From contig JAPLUH010000242.1 of assembly GCA_026397675.1 (NCBI GenBank), positions 1 through 9,633 of the forward strand: 9,633 nt of DNA, given 5' to 3'. Shown piece by piece: positions 7,174-9,633 of this stretch (its first letter is position 1; the number at the start of each line of letters is the position of its first letter). The notes beneath the pieces are model-generated. The model did no database searches and had not been told where the DNA came from. It saw only the letters and a program-made list of their open reading frames with translations. The stretch is from Verrucomicrobiota bacterium. Its GTDB lineage: Bacteria; Verrucomicrobiota; Verrucomicrobiia; Limisphaerales; UBA9464. The position numbers and the translations under genes were made by a program.

Positions 7174-8700
7174 ATGAAACTTTTTTGCCGAATATGGATC
7201 GGGCTCTGGATCGTGTTCGCAGCGACGGCTGCTGAGTTGGTGCCGAGAAATTCTCGTCCGCCAGAATCCGGTCGAACTGCAGCCGGTCGTCTCGCCGGAA
7301 GCCGGCCGAACATCGTCCTCATCATGAGTGACGATCAGGGCTATGGCGAACTGGGTTGCCACGGAAACCCCATCCTGCGAACCCCGCACCTGGATCGGCT
7401 CCATTCGCAAAGCCTCCGATTCACGCAGTATCATGTCAGCCCGACGTGCGCTCCCACCCGGTCAGCCTTGCTGACAGGCCGGCACGAGTTTCGCAATGGA
7501 GTCACCCACACCATCTTTGAGCGGGAACGCCTTCGGCTCGATGCGGTCACCTTGGCCGATGTGCTCCGCACGGCAGGCTACACCACCGGGATCTTCGGTA
7601 AATGGCACCTCGGTGATGAAGACGATTACCTGCCAGAACGACGCGGGTTCGACCGAGTGTTAATTCACGGCGGTGGTGGCATTGGGCAAACCTTCCCGGG
7701 GAGTTGCGGCGATGCCCCCAACAACCAGTACCACGACCCAGCCCTCTGGAATGGTAGCCGCTTTGAAAAGACCCACGGCTACTGCACCGATGTCTTCATG
7801 GACCGAGCCGGCGACTGGATGGCCGAGTGCCAAGCTCAAGGGAAACCCTTCTTCACCATGGTCACGCCCAATGCCCCACACGGTCCCTACGTGATTCCCT
7901 CCGAAGAATGGGCCGCACCGTATCGGAACCGCGGGCTATCCACCAATGCCGTGGCCTACTATGCCATGATTGCCCATCTCGATGCGGCGCTCGGTCGATT
8001 GCTGGCACGTTTAGATCAGCTGCAGTTGAGCCAAAATACTCTGGTGATTTTCCAGACCGACAACGGGCATTCGGTGGACGGGATCTTCAACGCAGGCATG
8101 CGCGGAATGAAGGGGACCGCCTACGAGGGGGGGACCCGCGTGCCGGCCTTCTGGCGTTGGCCAGGCCGACTCCCCGGCGGTACCGACTGCGCGGCGCTCA
8201 CGGCCCACATCGACCTCTTTCCAACTCTGGCCTCGCTGGCCGGAGCCGACCTCACCCCCGTCCGCAACCAAGTCGAGGGCCGCTCTCTGGTGCCGCTGCT
8301 CGAACATCCACAGGCACCGTGGGCAGACCGATTGCTCGTGACCCACTTCGGTCGCTGGGACTATGGCGAAGCACCCGCCGCTCGGTACCGACTGTGCGCC
8401 ATCCGGAACTCCCGCTTCAAACTCGTGAACCACCGCGAACTCTACGATTTGGAAACCGATCCCGGGGAAAGCCAAGACCTCAGCGCCCGTCACCCTGAAA
8501 TCGTGGCCCGCCTACGGAGCGCCTACGACGCCTGGTGGACCGAGGTGCTTCCCGAAACGGAGGCCAATGATCAGGCGCTGGGCACCTATCTCAACCCCTT
8601 CAAACAACGCTATTGGGACCAGTTAAACCTGCCGCGCGATACCGAGTTAATGAGCCAGATGGATCCGATCTTGAAATTTGTCCGACCCCGGGGTCGGTGA
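7174..8700 (+). CDS. Secreted type I (formylglycine-dependent) arylsulfatase
   Basis: 508 aa, normal for family S1. Residues 1-20 form a signal peptide (KLFCR, a hydrophobic stretch to VFAATAA), so it acts in the periplasm or outside. It hydrolyses sulfate esters. The sulfatase signature C92-A-P-T-R96 (SPTCAPTRSALLTGR) provides the cysteine that is oxidised to formylglycine. Metal ligands fit D53-D54 (DDQGYG) and D296-N297 (TDNG); K143 and H145 (GKWHLG), H236 (NAPHGPY) and K313 (MKGTAYEGG) complete the active site. The C-terminal domain has LYDLETDPGE at 423-432. Substrate is unknown; galE and a GH95-like enzyme in the window hint at sulfated galactose- or fucose-containing glycans. The reading frame stays open far upstream, to 4654, but that part is antisense to icd and out of frame with galE, so ATG 7174 is the start. 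The activating formylglycine enzyme is not in the window. Confidence 0.95.
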   Translation: MKLFCRIWIGLWIVFAATAAELVPRNSRPPESGRTAAGRLAGSRPNIVLIMSDDQGYGELGCHGNPILRTPHLDRLHSQSLRFTQYHVSPTCAPTRSALLTGRHEFRNGVTHTIFERERLRLDAVTLADVLRTAGYTTGIFGKWHLGDEDDYLPERRGFDRVLIHGGGGIGQTFPGSCGDAPNNQYHDPALWNGSRFEKTHGYCTDVFMDRAGDWMAECQAQGKPFFTMVTPNAPHGPYVIPSEEWAAPYRNRGLSTNAVAYYAMIAHLDAALGRLLARLDQLQLSQNTLVIFQTDNGHSVDGIFNAGMRGMKGTAYEGGTRVPAFWRWPGRLPGGTDCAALTAHIDLFPTLASLAGADLTPVRNQVEGRSLVPLLEHPQAPWADRLLVTHFGRWDYGEAPAARYRLCAIRNSRFKLVNHRELYDLETDPGESQDLSARHPEIVARLRSAYDAWWTEVLPETEANDQALGTYLNPFKQRYWDQLNLPRDTELMSQMDPILKFVRPRGR

Positions 8701-8713
8701 CACCTTGAAACCC

Positions 8714-9633
8714 ATGAAGGGCGCACTGCATCGGAGAGGGTCGGTCGGAGCCGCATCCCTGGGGCTGCTTGGGCTAATGAGCCTCATCGGAATAGCGCAC
8801 TCATCGCAGTGGGAGCCTGATTTAGATTCTGAGCCGCACCGCTATTTCCAACGAACGGCCGTCGACCGTTTCAGCCGCCTCATTCCTGAACTGGCGGAGG
8901 GGCGTCTCCCCTTAGACCGTTCCAGTGAACGGGCCTTCCTCAAAAGCCTGCTGGCGGCCCTCGACGTTCCCGAGTCGTCCCAATTACTGGTCTTCTCCAA
9001 CACCAGCCTGCAACTGAGCCTCATCCACCCGGGCAATCCGCGGGCCCTTTATTTCAGCGACGACTTGTACCTGGGCTACGTGCCTGGCGGGAAAATTGAG
9101 GTCGCTACCATCGACGCCCAACTCGGGGCCGTCTTCTACATCTTCGACATTCCCCGGAGCGACTCCCGGGTGGTGGTGGAGCGGGCCCGGCGCTGCATGA
9201 ACTGCCACGCCAATGAGGACACGCTCCAAGTCCCCGGATTGTCCGTAAAATCCGTGGCTCCGGGTCCCGGCGGTGGCAGCCTCGACACCTTCCATCCCGG
9301 CCAGTCGGGACATAGCCAACCGCTGGCTGAGCGCTTTGGCGGTTGGTACGTCACGGGCACCGGCGGCTTTGACAAACACTGGGGCAATCGGATGGGGCGA
9401 CTCTACCAAGGTGAACTCAGCGCCACGCCCCTAGAGCCCGGTACGCAATTTTCCTTCGCGCGCTACCCAGTAGCCACCAGCGACCTCCTCGCCCACCTGC
9501 TCCATGAGCATCAGGTGGGAGGCATTAATCGTCTCATCCGAGCCCAGTACCGTTTCCGGGAACTCCGTCACCAGAATCAAGGTGCACTGCCCAAAGACCT
9601 TCCACCGGATCTAGAGACCGAACTGGCCGATTT
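8714..9633 (+). CDS. Secreted single-CxxCH (heme c type) protein of unknown function, 3' end missing
   Basis: At least 306 codons, open to the end of the window. Positively charged residues then a hydrophobic stretch (about 11-30, GAASLGLLGLMSLIG) look like a signal peptide or anchor. The middle has a mostly beta/alpha region and then RRCMNCHANEDT, with C161-M-N-C164-H165 as a c-type heme attachment motif; GLSVKSVAPG (175-184), PLAERFGGWYVTGT (203-216) and H222...GN (224-225) follow. I recall this order (CxxCH, VxSV, PLxERWGGWYVTGxxG, H-GN) in uncharacterised exported proteins of planctomycetes, verrucomicrobia and bacteroidetes; no function is known to me. The start is 13 nt after the sulfatase stop, so the two are probably translated together. 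No strong Shine-Dalgarno. It differs from ordinary class I cytochrome c by its large domains on both sides of the motif. Confidence 0.8.
   Translation, partial: MKGALHRRGSVGAASLGLLGLMSLIGIAHSSQWEPDLDSEPHRYFQRTAVDRFSRLIPELAEGRLPLDRSSERAFLKSLLAALDVPESSQLLVFSNTSLQLSLIHPGNPRALYFSDDLYLGYVPGGKIEVATIDAQLGAVFYIFDIPRSDSRVVVERARRCMNCHANEDTLQVPGLSVKSVAPGPGGGSLDTFHPGQSGHSQPLAERFGGWYVTGTGGFDKHWGNRMGRLYQGELSATPLEPGTQFSFARYPVATSDLLAHLLHEHQVGGINRLIRAQYRFRELRHQNQGALPKDLPPDLETELAD

Noticed and set aside
8011..8493. 160-codon minus-strand frame opposite the sulfatase
   Set aside because: Fully inside the sulfatase gene; no motif and no ribosome site.
8984..9409. 141-codon minus-strand frame near the window end
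   Set aside because: Antisense to the CxxCH gene, whose plus frame has a signal-like N-terminus and family-like motif order.

Overview
The window looks like chromosomal DNA of a GC-rich member of the PVC group, most likely Verrucomicrobiota (Pedosphaera/Limisphaera-like). The basis is the style of the proteins, not a search: a divergent omega subunit of the verrucomicrobial type, a GH95-like glycosidase, an arylsulfatase, and a CxxCH protein of a kind I recall from planctomycetes and verrucomicrobia. Shine-Dalgarno sequences are weak or absent before nearly every gene.

Layout: (1) 2-1732 (+) is the 3' part of a GH95-like glycoside hydrolase. (2) 1733-2120 is a spacer holding an interrupted inverted repeat and no clear gene. 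(3) 2121-3083 (+) is a delta-9-type acyl-CoA desaturase with all three histidine boxes. (4) A bidirectional hairpin terminator at 3210-3245 separates it from the convergent smpB gene. (5) 3307-3759 (-) is smpB; upstream lies an omega-subunit (rpoZ-like) gene at 3858-4166 (-), with two terminator-like hairpins packed into the 98 bp between them. (6) 4167-4647 is a 481-bp spacer with five perfect stem-loops in about 155 bp (4407-4562), a candidate dispersed repeat or structured RNA. (7) 4648-5964 (-) is NADP-type isocitrate dehydrogenase (icd), with a hairpin just after its stop. (8) 5965-6178 is the divergent icd/galE intergenic region. It carries a good candidate icd promoter whose spacer contains an 11-bp palindrome, and a 5'UTR hairpin. 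(9) 6179-7150 (+) galE, 7174-8700 (+) a secreted type I sulfatase, and 8714 to the window end (+) a secreted single-CxxCH protein are closely spaced (23 and 13 nt) and read as one operon.

How the genes fit together: smpB, rpoZ, icd and the desaturase are housekeeping (trans-translation, transcription, TCA cycle, membrane lipid). The accessory part is galE, the sulfatase and the heme-c-type protein, with the GH95-like enzyme at the other end. This suggests growth on sulfated, fucose- or galactose-containing polysaccharides, but the two groups are about 4.4 kb apart and need not be co-regulated. I see no convincing wholly new system. The best leads are the sulfatase/CxxCH gene pair, the stem-loop cluster at 4407-4562 and the hairpin-packed smpB leader. 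A 4-kb reading frame on + (4654-8700) is mostly an antisense and out-of-frame artefact; only its last 508 codons are a real gene.
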